DNA of 8,655 nt from Actinomycetes bacterium (GCA_023415515.1 JAEZKH010000333.1:1-8655); one strand, 5' to 3'; positions 1 through 6,732 are shown, counted from the first letter of the stretch. The notes: generated from the letters alone by a model not told the origin. Program-made: numbers and translations.

Positions 1-51
1 CTCTATAACACCGAGGACGATCTCGACCGGCTGCTCGAAGTATTGCGGTAG
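1..51 (+). CDS. C-terminal end of a class V aminotransferase (cysteine desulfurase-like), partial
   Basis: Only the last 16 codons and the TAG stop (49-51) are in the window. They read LYNTEDDLDRLLEVLR. A Y-N-T/S-x-x-[DE]-[LIV]-D-x-L-[LV]-x-x-[LI] ending is characteristic of the PLP-dependent class V aminotransferase fold, where the final helix follows a 'hYYNTxEEID' strand. The SufS/Csd cysteine desulfurase-like proteins are the commonest members with this ending. Members release sulfur from cysteine, but related enzymes (for example isopenicillin N epimerase-like) share the tail, so the substrate cannot be fixed from 16 residues. The gene runs toward the minus-strand aldolase gene. Only 25 bases separate the two annotated stops, and no hairpin terminator is obvious between them. 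Confidence 0.55.
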   Translation, partial: LYNTEDDLDRLLEVLR

Positions 52-76
52 CGATGAGTCGAATAGGTCCGGCTGC

Positions 77-856
77 TCACGGGTGATGCGTGCGAAAAGC
101 GGTTGGAAGCTGAACCATCCCGCGAAGTGCGTACCGACCTGCCCCGCAGTGTGTTTGGCCATCGCAGGCTCGATCAGCACCGGCTCGCCGACGGCTTCTG
201 CCATTCAGCTGCGCCTGGCAGGACCGCTCCATCGTGATGAACCACCACGCGGCCTCCTCGACCGAATGGCCGACTGTGAGCAGGCCGTGGTTGCGCAGGA
301 TCACGGCCTTGCAGTCGCCGAGGCTGTGCGCGATCCGCTTGCCCTCCTCGATGTCGAGCACGACGCCGGAGTACTGGTCGAACAGCGCATGGTCGTCGTA
401 GAACGCGCACGCATCCTGGGTTATGGGGTCGAGCAGACGGCCGAGCGTTGACCATGTCTTGCCGTACACCGAATGCGAGTGCGCGGCGCTGATCACATCG
501 GGGCGCGCCGAGTGCACCTGCGAGTGGATGGCGAACGCCGCCTGGTTCAGCGGTTTGTCGCCGTCGACGACCGTGCCGTCGTGACGCACCAGCATCAGGT
601 CGCTGACCTGGATGTGGCCGAAGTGCATGCCGAACGGGTTGACCCAGAAGTGGTCGGTCAACTCCGGATCGCGCGCGGTGATGTGGCCCGCCACGCCCTC
701 GTCGAAGCCGAAGCGGCTGAAGAGACGGAACGCCGCCGCCAGGTTCTGTTTGCGGTGCAGCCGCTCTTCCTCGACCGAACGGCCCTCTTCGGGGAGAAGC
801 GCCGCGACGTTGCCGCCTGCGAGTTTGCTTGCCTGTTCGAGGTCGTCGTCAGCCAT
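77..856 (-). CDS. Class II aldolase/adducin family protein, C-terminus frameshifted
   Basis: The first 217 residues are a well-preserved class II aldolase/adducin domain. This fold binds a divalent metal and in its enzymatic members cleaves or decarboxylates sugar phosphates or related hydroxy-carbonyl compounds in the cytosol. The three metal-binding histidines are visible: H126 and H128 in AAHSHSVYG and H190 in LRNHGLLTVG. The acid at the fuculose-aldolase catalytic Glu position seems absent: by my alignment the residue four before H111 in NQAAFAIH is Ala. That is common in the adducin-like branch and argues against a confident reaction. ATG at 854-856 is the only start, because TAG lies in frame at 866-868; its ribosome binding site is weak. 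After L217 the reading frame slips. The annotated tail (residues 218-259) is Arg-rich nonsense, while the other frame encodes a typical family tail (AKHTAGQVGTHFAGWFSFQP). The gene is therefore either a pseudogene or carries a one-base sequence error. Confidence 0.85.
   Translation of the reverse strand: MADDDLEQASKLAGGNVAALLPEEGRSVEEERLHRKQNLAAAFRLFSRFGFDEGVAGHITARDPELTDHFWVNPFGMHFGHIQVSDLMLVRHDGTVVDGDKPLNQAAFAIHSQVHSARPDVISAAHSHSVYGKTWSTLGRLLDPITQDACAFYDDHALFDQYSGVVLDIEEGKRIAHSLGDCKAVILRNHGLLTVGHSVEEAAWWFITMERSCQAQLNGRSRRRAGADRACDGQTHCGAGRYALRGMVQLPTAFRTHHP
203..205 (-). other. Probable one-base frameshift site in the aldolase gene
   Basis: On the coding strand the sequence reads CAG CTG AAT GGC AGA. 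Removing one A (plus-strand TT at 204-205) gives CAG CTG ATG GCA GAA GCC, which continues the domain as QAQLMAEAVGEPVLIEPAMA and on through GTHFAGWFSFQPLFARI. The restored frame has no stop before the left edge of the window, so the intact protein would be at least 285 residues and would overlap the convergent gene. The run is only two A's long, so there is no slippery homopolymer to suggest programmed frameshifting. Confidence 0.75.
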
Positions 857-873
857 GGCCCGAGGCTACGCGC

Positions 874-910
874 CGAAATCGCTGCGCCAGCGGCGTCTTG
901 CCGGATTTCG
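874..910 (-). terminator. Inverted repeat between the RHS-like gene and the aldolase gene (possible weak terminator)
   Basis: CGAAATC (874-880) and GATTTCG (904-910) are perfect 7-base inverted arms around a 23-base loop. The loop holds a second small stem, CGCC (885-888) with GGCG (892-895). In the minus-strand transcript the structure starts immediately after the TGA stop (911-913) of the 5.8-kb gene. There is no U-tract, so it is not a classical intrinsic terminator. Actinobacterial hairpins often lack one, but a chance match is also possible at this arm length. If real, it would separate the RHS-like unit from the aldolase gene. Confidence 0.3.
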
Positions 911-3900
911 TCAGGGACGCAGCGTGATCGTGCGCGCCCCGAGATTGCCCGCGTTGTCGCGAACCTTGAGTTTCCAGGTGATCGGCGCGATCGGCGCCGG
1001 CGCAGGCTGGCCCGGAGGTACGGCTGGCGGGGCCGCGATGGTCACCGTGACCTTGGTGCCCGCGATCGCGGCGGTCGCGCGCGACTGCGCAGGCGGTTGG
1101 TCGACGACCGTGAACGGAGCCGTCCCGCCATTGACGGTCAGCTCGAGCGGAGCCGCCTGCGTCACATCGAACGACGCGGCGTCCAGAGTGAAATTGGGAT
1201 TCACGGCGATGTCGAATGATCGCTCGACGGCAGAGGCGAACCGCACGATGACCTTGACGGTCTGCGCTGCCTCGATGAAACGGTCGCCCGCAGCGGTGAA
1301 CTTCCACCGCTCCCCGCGCGGCGGGCGGTCGCTGTCGCGACTGGCGCGCAGCAGCGTGCCCGCGACGACAATGCTCGGCGGTCCGGCGACCTTGATCGGC
1401 AGATCCAGGTCGTACGAGCCGTTGGCGGTCATCGTTGCAGGTGCCCCGCCGACCGGCAGCGCAGGCAGGTCGGTGACGGTGATCAGGAAGTCCCGCACCG
1501 GGATCCAGATGTCCTTTTCCAGGTAGCTGCGCGTGCCCGCGAGAGTCGGGACATCGGGGTGGTCGAGGTCGAAGAGGTTGGCGTCGGTCGGCTTGACCGG
1601 CGCCCAGAGCCGCACCCGCACGTCGGCGGGCAGCGCCACCCCCGGCGTCGGGGGGTCGACCGCGAGATCCCAGCCGCCACCCGCGGGCCGAGGGGTCACC
1701 TTGACACCTTTTTCGGCCGCAGCCTCCCAGCCGACGGTCTTGTGTCCGCTCACGGTCAGATCCTGCTTCTCGGTGACGAACCGGGTGATCTTCGGGCCGG
1801 TCGGCGCAACCCCGCTGGCAGGTGGCATCTGCCACGGCACGTCATCGGAGCCGAGGGTGACGCGGCTCTTGACGGTGATCTTCGCCTCGGCGGTGTGCGC
1901 GTCCTCGTCCGCCTTGCGTGAAAACACGTCGGGTGCGGTCGCCGACCACACCACCGGGTTGGCAGGCACGAGATAGCAGCCGAGCGCCTGCCATACCCGG
2001 GGCGGGATCGGCACGATCGCCTGCGGCAGCGGCCGCATCCGCCTGTGGGCCGGCACCTCGAGCAGCTCGATGGTCGACGGCGTGCCCGCAATGGACGGCC
2101 CGTCGACCACTATTTTCGATATCGGCGGCGCCGGGATCACCGGCTCGTACAGATCGGCGGGCAGCAGCGCATTCGCGTCGGGCTCGAACTGCAGGATGTC
2201 GGCCCTGAAGCCGAAGTCGAATCCGTCGTTGAAGGTCACCAGGTGTGATCCGTCGCCATCACATCCGGCCAGTGCCAAGGTGCGGCTCTGGAAGCCGTCG
2301 GCATAGGACATCAGCCGCGCCACGCCGCCGAGCTGCTTGGTGACATCGGCATTTGTCATGTTCGGCGCGACCGCCAGTCGGGCACTGAACCCGTCGTCGA
2401 CCGAAAGCAGGGTGGAGTAGAGATTGCCGCTCTTTCGACTTGCCTGCTGCTCGAGGAAGTTTCGCGGCCCATCGGGCAGCAGCAGCTTGATGAAGCCCAG
2501 GAACGGGGTCCAGGCCGTCATGTCCAAGGCGCGCGTCAGCGCACGGCCGAGCACGACTCTCCAGTCCTTCGACGCGGGCACATCGTCTTGCACTTTGGGG
2601 ATGGCGTCGATGATCGCGTGGTTGACCGGGCTGAACACGCTCGACCAGTCGTCGAAGTTCGTCGAGAGAATCGCGCGGCGGGCGTCGGCGTCTGGCAGCG
2701 CGGGCCCGAGAATCACGAAGCTCCAGATGATCTGCATGAGGCCGCCGATGCTCGCGATCTCGAACAAATTGCTGTCGGCGAATCCTGCGACACCCAGGTC
2801 CGCGAACGGGTGGTAGTCCATCCACTTGACGTCGTCGCGGTCGACATTGTTGGCGGTCAGTACATCTCGAACTGTTCGGTAGGCCCCCTGCAGTGGAAGC
2901 GCCCCGAGAATCGGTCCCCACCAGGTGTTTTGGAGCGTGTGTGTCAGTTCGTGGTCGGCCAGCGAGTCCGCCAGAGTCCACCGCGCGCGCGGCTTCTCAG
3001 GCACCTGCGCCTCGGCAGGGAAGGCGAACACCCGGCCCCCGCCGGCGTCCGGGCGGGTCACGGCGGTCTTGACGAACCCCTGCACGATGAGTTTGAAAGC
3101 GCCGTTGGGATCCGGAGTGACCTTTTGCCGATAGCGCCTCGGGTGGTCGTCGGCGTCGGGTTCCCAGTAGAAATCGGAGCCGGTCTTGGTGATCTTCAAT
3201 TCACTCGACAGCAGCCAGTAATCCACACCGGCGACCGTCGCCGGCTGCCAGTAGTCGCCGAAGTCTGGATGCATGTCCGCGGGGCGTGGATTGCTCTGCA
3301 GAAAGAAGCGCCAGCCGCTGGGCTGTCGATCGACGTTGTAGCCCACCTCTTTTCCAGCCGCCGGCGGTTGAACCTCAGGCACCAACCCCATGATCGCGGT
3401 CGGCCAGGTGCCGTAAGCAGCCGGCGCGCTGCCGCCAGTCTGCTTGACGAAGCGAGACGATGACATGGTGCTGCCGATGGTGGAACCGGCGGGCGTGCAC
3501 TTTGTCAGGGTGAACGGCCCGGTTCCGATCAGCTCGTCGACAGTGTCGACGGCGACCGTTCCGATCGCGGAGATCTCGCGCACCAGCCGCGGTGCCCTGT
3601 CGATGAGCACCGGCTGCTTGGCCGCGAACAAGGCAGTTGAGGTGACCTTCGCCGAGAGTACGTCGCCGACCTGGGTTACGTTGCCGCCCTTGTCGATATC
3701 CCGGTTGGTCTCCTTGAGCCGGGCCACCTTGACGGCACCGGCGGGCAACCCGGTCAGCGGTTCGTCGAGGGTGATCGAGGCAGGCGTCGCGGGCGTTCCC
3801 GGCGCACCGCCGGGTCCGGGCGGACCGGCTGCCACCGCCTCGGCGACCGCGGTGACGCGGCCGTAGCGGGTGACCGGCCCTGAGGTGACTTGGACCAGCT

Positions 3901-6721
3901 CGTCGACCGCGAACGGCTGCTCGCGGGCGAAGGTCAGCTGAGCCGGATGGCCCGGCGGGTCCGGGTAAGCGGCGTTGGTCGCGACGCCGTCCGGCGCGAG
4001 TCGGTAGAGGGTGGCCCCGGCCACCGCTGCACCGCCGAGCGTGGGTGACACGGTCACTGCGAGCGACACCGATTCCACCGCCGTGTAGGCGTCCGGGCGC
4101 CCTGCGGGTGCGCCGGAGCTTGGGGCGCAACGATAGACGTCGCCGACCGCCACCGGATGCGGGGGTGCGACGAGGTCGATCTGGTTCGCCTTGGGGGCCG
4201 CGGCCCTCGCCGCCCACCCGTTGCTCGTCACCGCCGACACGGTGAGCTTCTGCAGGTTGACAGAGTTGCGCAGGTCTCGTTGGTCCTGAAACCGCTTCGG
4301 CAGCTCGTGGTCGAGGACGGCGACCGGCTTGGCGCCTGGCACGACGGCGACCACGGCGCCGTACGCCGCCGAAAGTGAACCGGCGGCCACGCCGAGCACG
4401 GTGCCTGCGGCGATGCCGGAGTCGGCCTTGACGTCGAAGGCGAACCATATTTCGGGTACGAAATCGGCGGTACTTCTCTGCGCGGCATCAACCTCGTACT
4501 GGTCGACTGTCAGCGTCTCGGTATCGCTGTCCGAGCGCGGTGCAGGCATCGACTCCGGCATCGGATGGGCGAGGAACACCGTGCCGCGTGCATGGGGGGC
4601 GCCGGGCTTGGCCCGGTCCTCGAAGGTCTGCGCGCCACCGCGCACACCCACCGCATTGCCGGGTCCACGTGTCCACCAGCTGGCGAACACCCGCTTGCGC
4701 CGGTCGCTGTCGGTACCGGTGATCGCCAGGATGGAGCCGCTGCGATTCGACGAGAAGCGGCGCGCATCGAGGCTGGGTTTGCCGTCGGGTTTCGGCGTGC
4801 CCGAAATGTCATCGAGTTCGAGCACGCGGGGCCGGTCCAGCTGGCGGAAGTAATGCCTGCTCTCCCAGGCCACGTAACCGATGGTGATACACCGGTCACC
4901 GCCGACGCCCGCGAAACCTCGTGGTACGAAACCGTTCAAGGCCAGGCCCATGGTGCCCAACCGCGAGCTGCCCGTTACGGCGCGCAGGCCGAAAATCGAG
5001 TGCTGGGGCCACAGGTGTCTGCCACCGATATAGCCGAACAGGCCGATGACCTCGCCATAGAAATTGAGGGGGGCGAACAGGAAGAGCGACAGCGAGGTGA
5101 GGGTGGCGCCCCACGTCGGGCCGAGCATCAGAGTCAGGACGAAGTTGAACACGGCGAAGTGGCCGTCGCGGTCCGGCCGACCGAGTGGATCGTACTGGCT
5201 CAGGGCGTACGCGTGAATTTGGTTGGAAGGCATCTCCTTCGGCAGAGATGCCGGAGACTCTCCGGCCAGCAGACGCGGATCGTCGGGGTCGCCGTGCCAG
5301 GGGTCCGGGGTGAGAAAGGTGCCCGTCTGTGGGTCGAGCTCGCGCCCCCCGAAGCAGATCAACGGTGCGTTGCCGTCAGCGATGTGGCCGAATAGTGTTG
5401 GACGCCAACCGGTGCCGATATCGACCTGTCCGAAGGGTGGCTGTATCGCATCGCGAAAACACCATTTTGTCGCCGCGTTCGCCACGCCGAGAAGGGTGCC
5501 GAAGGGGTCGGTGAGGTAGATCTCGTCGATCGCGTCATCGGCGTCACAGCGAGCGACCGCCTTGCCGTTCCACCACAGGAAGCGGCAGACCGGCTCGCCA
5601 CCCGCGGTGGTCACCGACCACAGCCGCCCGGTCGGATCCCGATGCTCGCGGTACTCGGTGCCGTCGGCGGTGACCGATATCCGCCTGCCAAGCGCGTCCC
5701 ATCCGTACTCGACCCTGCCCTCCGGGGTCGTCACGCATGTGAGCTGGCCGAGCGGATCGTATGTGTAGGTCGTGACGTGCCCGCGGCAGGCGCGAGAAAC
5801 CCGCCTGCCGTTGGCGTCGTAGGTGTAGCTGACGGTGCGCATCGGCCCGATCAGCTTTCGGATGCGCCCGCCGTCGTCGGACCGTACCGTCGTGCGGACG
5901 CCGTTCACGAGCGTTCCGCTGAGTTCGGTCCCGGTGTACTGGCGGGCATGGACCGTCGTGCGCGCTGTGCCGCCGCCGGGCGTCGTCTCGGTCCAGGTGA
6001 TCAGCCGACCGCGGTCGTCGCGGCGATAGCTCAGCGACCGACGGCCGTGCCACGTCCGACGGCTGATTCTGCCCGCCGTGTCCAGATCTGTGTCCACGAG
6101 TGGGATCCCGCTGCGGTCCGACCACCGTTGGCCCGTGTCGAGTTGTGATTCGAACCAGCTCAGCTCAGCGGTTTCGGACCGGGCTGTGAAGTCGGTGCGG
6201 TCTGGTGATTCGGTGATGCTCAGCAGGAGCGGACCGTCCAGCCGGCCGATCTGCCAGTTGCCGTTGGTCCAACAGCAGATCAAGTCGTCGAAGCCGGGGG
6301 CGGTCACTCGCCGGGGCCGCCCGTCGTCGTCCGCGTCGATCCGCAGCACCGCGCCGCCGCGTTCCACCCGGACTGTGCGCTCGCGCAATTCGGTTCTGGT
6401 GGTGCCGAGGCGGTCGGTCGCGGCCAGCTGATGGGTGCCGTCGATCGCGGCCGCCTGTGCCGGGGTGAGGCCCATCGCACGGAACGCGGCGGGTATGGCG
6501 ACCGGAGTGGCGAGGGTGATCAACGGCGACCCGTCGCCGGTTGTCACGGCGAAAATGCCTTCGGCCTCGTCACGCTGTACGTCAAGTGTTGCGCCGTCTG
6601 CCATCTGGACTCGGACGGTACGTCCCGCCTCGTCGCGCCAGAAGCGCCGACGACCTCGGGCGGCGTCGTCGAGTACTCCGTCGAACAACCTCGATCCCTG
6701 CCCGTGATCCGTCGTTGTCAT
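911..6721 (-). CDS. Giant RHS/YD-repeat protein with HExxH metallopeptidase-like and Ig-like C-terminal regions
   Basis: This is a 1936-residue protein of unknown exact function. Residues 1-125 are an unrecognised N-terminus without signal peptide. About 126-376 hold diverged YD repeats (SYTYDANGRR, TYTYDPLGQL, YGWDALGRR, EHRDPTGRL). Residues 456-520 form an RHS-associated core end (GGRELDPQTGTFLTPDP, then HAYALSQYDPLGRPDRDG). At about 520 residues the RHS part is short compared with canonical RHS shells of more than 1000. The remaining 1416 residues hold a hydrophobic hairpin (523-567), a beta-rich region with three related units (847-1077), HELTH at 1257-1261, a hydrophobic segment (1326-1342), the candidate ligand E1424, and Ig-like beta strands ending VRDNAGNLGARTITLRP. 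RHS shells usually carry effectors in their C-terminal tip, so a secreted or injected zinc protease is my inference. No immunity gene is evident downstream. The ATG at 6719-6721 has a good ribosome binding site and follows the upstream stop by 9 bases. Confidence 0.85.
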   Translation of the reverse strand: MTTTDHGQGSRLFDGVLDDAARGRRRFWRDEAGRTVRVQMADGATLDVQRDEAEGIFAVTTGDGSPLITLATPVAIPAAFRAMGLTPAQAAAIDGTHQLAATDRLGTTRTELRERTVRVERGGAVLRIDADDDGRPRRVTAPGFDDLICCWTNGNWQIGRLDGPLLLSITESPDRTDFTARSETAELSWFESQLDTGQRWSDRSGIPLVDTDLDTAGRISRRTWHGRRSLSYRRDDRGRLITWTETTPGGGTARTTVHARQYTGTELSGTLVNGVRTTVRSDDGGRIRKLIGPMRTVSYTYDANGRRVSRACRGHVTTYTYDPLGQLTCVTTPEGRVEYGWDALGRRISVTADGTEYREHRDPTGRLWSVTTAGGEPVCRFLWWNGKAVARCDADDAIDEIYLTDPFGTLLGVANAATKWCFRDAIQPPFGQVDIGTGWRPTLFGHIADGNAPLICFGGRELDPQTGTFLTPDPWHGDPDDPRLLAGESPASLPKEMPSNQIHAYALSQYDPLGRPDRDGHFAVFNFVLTLMLGPTWGATLTSLSLFLFAPLNFYGEVIGLFGYIGGRHLWPQHSIFGLRAVTGSSRLGTMGLALNGFVPRGFAGVGGDRCITIGYVAWESRHYFRQLDRPRVLELDDISGTPKPDGKPSLDARRFSSNRSGSILAITGTDSDRRKRVFASWWTRGPGNAVGVRGGAQTFEDRAKPGAPHARGTVFLAHPMPESMPAPRSDSDTETLTVDQYEVDAAQRSTADFVPEIWFAFDVKADSGIAAGTVLGVAAGSLSAAYGAVVAVVPGAKPVAVLDHELPKRFQDQRDLRNSVNLQKLTVSAVTSNGWAARAAAPKANQIDLVAPPHPVAVGDVYRCAPSSGAPAGRPDAYTAVESVSLAVTVSPTLGGAAVAGATLYRLAPDGVATNAAYPDPPGHPAQLTFAREQPFAVDELVQVTSGPVTRYGRVTAVAEAVAAGPPGPGGAPGTPATPASITLDEPLTGLPAGAVKVARLKETNRDIDKGGNVTQVGDVLSAKVTSTALFAAKQPVLIDRAPRLVREISAIGTVAVDTVDELIGTGPFTLTKCTPAGSTIGSTMSSSRFVKQTGGSAPAAYGTWPTAIMGLVPEVQPPAAGKEVGYNVDRQPSGWRFFLQSNPRPADMHPDFGDYWQPATVAGVDYWLLSSELKITKTGSDFYWEPDADDHPRRYRQKVTPDPNGAFKLIVQGFVKTAVTRPDAGGGRVFAFPAEAQVPEKPRARWTLADSLADHELTHTLQNTWWGPILGALPLQGAYRTVRDVLTANNVDRDDVKWMDYHPFADLGVAGFADSNLFEIASIGGLMQIIWSFVILGPALPDADARRAILSTNFDDWSSVFSPVNHAIIDAIPKVQDDVPASKDWRVVLGRALTRALDMTAWTPFLGFIKLLLPDGPRNFLEQQASRKSGNLYSTLLSVDDGFSARLAVAPNMTNADVTKQLGGVARLMSYADGFQSRTLALAGCDGDGSHLVTFNDGFDFGFRADILQFEPDANALLPADLYEPVIPAPPISKIVVDGPSIAGTPSTIELLEVPAHRRMRPLPQAIVPIPPRVWQALGCYLVPANPVVWSATAPDVFSRKADEDAHTAEAKITVKSRVTLGSDDVPWQMPPASGVAPTGPKITRFVTEKQDLTVSGHKTVGWEAAAEKGVKVTPRPAGGGWDLAVDPPTPGVALPADVRVRLWAPVKPTDANLFDLDHPDVPTLAGTRSYLEKDIWIPVRDFLITVTDLPALPVGGAPATMTANGSYDLDLPIKVAGPPSIVVAGTLLRASRDSDRPPRGERWKFTAAGDRFIEAAQTVKVIVRFASAVERSFDIAVNPNFTLDAASFDVTQAAPLELTVNGGTAPFTVVDQPPAQSRATAAIAGTKVTVTIAAPPAVPPGQPAPAPIAPITWKLKVRDNAGNLGARTITLRP
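914..1504 (-). other. C-terminal Ig-like beta-sandwich region of the RHS-like protein
   Basis: Residues about 1740-1936 are all-beta in appearance, with alternating hydrophobic strands, Gly/Pro turns and the ending WKLKVRDNAGNLGARTITLRP (the last 20 residues are KLKVRDNAGNLGARTITLRP). [DS]-x-A-G-N-x-x-x-x-x-[IV]-x-[LV] is the usual last strand of bacterial Ig-like domains. A preceding segment (LELTVNGGTAPFTVVDQPP) matches the 'GGTxPYTV' strand of the same kind of fold. At least one, probably two, such domains are present. They are usually adhesive or spacer modules. Confidence 0.5.
2450..2452 (-). other. Candidate third zinc ligand, Glu1424, of the zincin module
   Basis: E1424 lies in NFLEQQASRKSGN. 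This resembles the E-x-x-A-[DS]-R-x-[GS]-G pattern that carries the third ligand in HExxH modules of the gluzincin type. It sits 163 residues after the second His, with a hydrophobic segment (1326-1342) between. E1321 in NLFEIASIGG is an alternative. This is an alignment by eye. Confidence 0.3.
2939..2953 (-). other. HELTH zincin motif within the RHS-like protein
   Basis: These codons encode H1257-E-L-T-H1261 in the context LADHELTHTLQNTWWGP. HExxH supplies two zinc ligands and the catalytic Glu in zincin metallopeptidases. The following [TV]-x-Q and the W-G-P-[IL] pattern resemble zincin modules found at the C-terminus of other RHS proteins (HExxHxxQ followed by a GP-containing turn). Helix context is plausible: DSLADHELTHTLQN has no Pro or Gly. 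The motif is visible in the sequence; activity is inferred. Confidence 0.6.
3491..4183 (-). repeat. Three diverged beta-rich protein repeats in the RHS-like tip
   Basis: Residues 847-910, 927-1004 and about 1019-1077 share a layout: an opening beta strand, a [VF]-A-[VA]-x(2,3)-[VL] element (HPVAVGDVY, QPFAVDELV, ALFAAKQPV), a strand with [YV]-x-x-V (YTAVESV, RYGRVTAV, RLVREISAI), then a strand closing near L-[YTK]-[RK]. The middle unit carries a Gly/Pro-rich linker (GPPGPGGAPGTPATPAS). Small beta-barrel or sandwich domains are likely. The repeat relation was seen by eye and is only moderate. Confidence 0.4.
5021..5155 (-). other. Hydrophobic hairpin immediately after the RHS junction
   Basis: Residues 523-567 are strongly hydrophobic. 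A first segment, about 523-540 (AVFNFVLTLMLGPTWG), and a second, about 541-563 (LTSLSLFLFAPLNF then VIGLFGYIGG), are separated by a Gly-Pro-Thr-Trp-Gly turn. Two membrane-spanning or membrane-inserting helices would fit. Position right behind the shell junction suggests a translocation element, by analogy with other RHS tips. That role is inferred. Confidence 0.45.
5162..5356 (-). other. RHS-associated core end and tip junction
   Basis: Residues 456-520 match the RHS-associated core: RELDPQTGTFLTPDP corresponds to the usual RYYDPxxGRFLSPDP, and HAYALSQYDPLGRPDRDG to YAYALNNPVNRVDPDG. In canonical RHS proteins this junction ends DPxGL and is cut by an internal aspartyl autoprotease. Here DP becomes D517-R518 and the final Leu is His521, so cleavage may be altered or lost. 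Confidence 0.65.
5594..6100 (-). repeat. YD (RHS) repeat array, about seven diverged units
   Basis: Residues 208-376 of the RHS-like protein contain successive units of about 20 residues with the pattern aromatic-x-x-D-x-x-G-R-[LIV]. Their D-x-x-G-R segments are DLDTAGRIS, RDDRGRLIT, RSDDGGRIRK, YDANGRRVS, YDPLGQLT, WDALGRRIS and RDPTGRLWS. YD repeats build the beta-sheet spiral of the RHS/Tc cocoon. The units are too diverged at nucleotide level to be a recent duplication. Confidence 0.8.
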
Positions 6722-6728
6722 CTCGTTG

Positions 6729-6732
6729 CCTC
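6729..6732 (-). promoter_or_regulatory. Ribosome binding site of the RHS-like gene, overlapping the upstream stop codon
   Basis: The coding strand reads GGATGAGGcaacgagATG. GAGG (6732-6729) overlaps the TGA stop (6733-6731) of the upstream gene and lies 7 bases from the ATG at 6721. This fixes the start and indicates translational coupling of the two genes. Confidence 0.65.

Noticed and set aside
203..205. Programmed ribosomal frameshifting in the aldolase
   Set aside because: There is no slippery heptamer or long homopolymer at the shift point, and the family is not known for it; a mutation or sequence error is simpler.
612..1526. Plus-strand open frame of 304 codons spanning two minus-strand genes
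   Set aside because: It crosses the aldolase start, the intergenic gap and the Ig-like region without any domain of its own; Ser/Arg/Ala-rich shadow.
849..1835. Minus-strand open frame of 328 codons inside the RHS-like gene
   Set aside because: Arg/Gly-rich out-of-frame reading of the same strand. The 1936-residue frame continues with beta-domain motifs to its stop at 911.
2588..3463. Long plus-strand open frame (291 codons) antisense to the RHS-like gene
   Set aside because: Arg/Val/His-rich shadow of a high-GC coding strand. It has no recognisable domain, and the minus-strand protein has clear motifs throughout the same bases.
4449..4464. Perfect inverted repeat ATTTCG-GGTA-CGAAAT
   Set aside because: It lies inside coding sequence with continuous protein motifs. 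Arms are six bases and no regulatory context is present, so chance is the simplest explanation.
4565..5395. Plus-strand open frame of 276 codons
   Set aside because: It is antisense to the RHS core end and hydrophobic hairpin, whose motifs are clear on the minus strand; composition is typical of a shadow frame.
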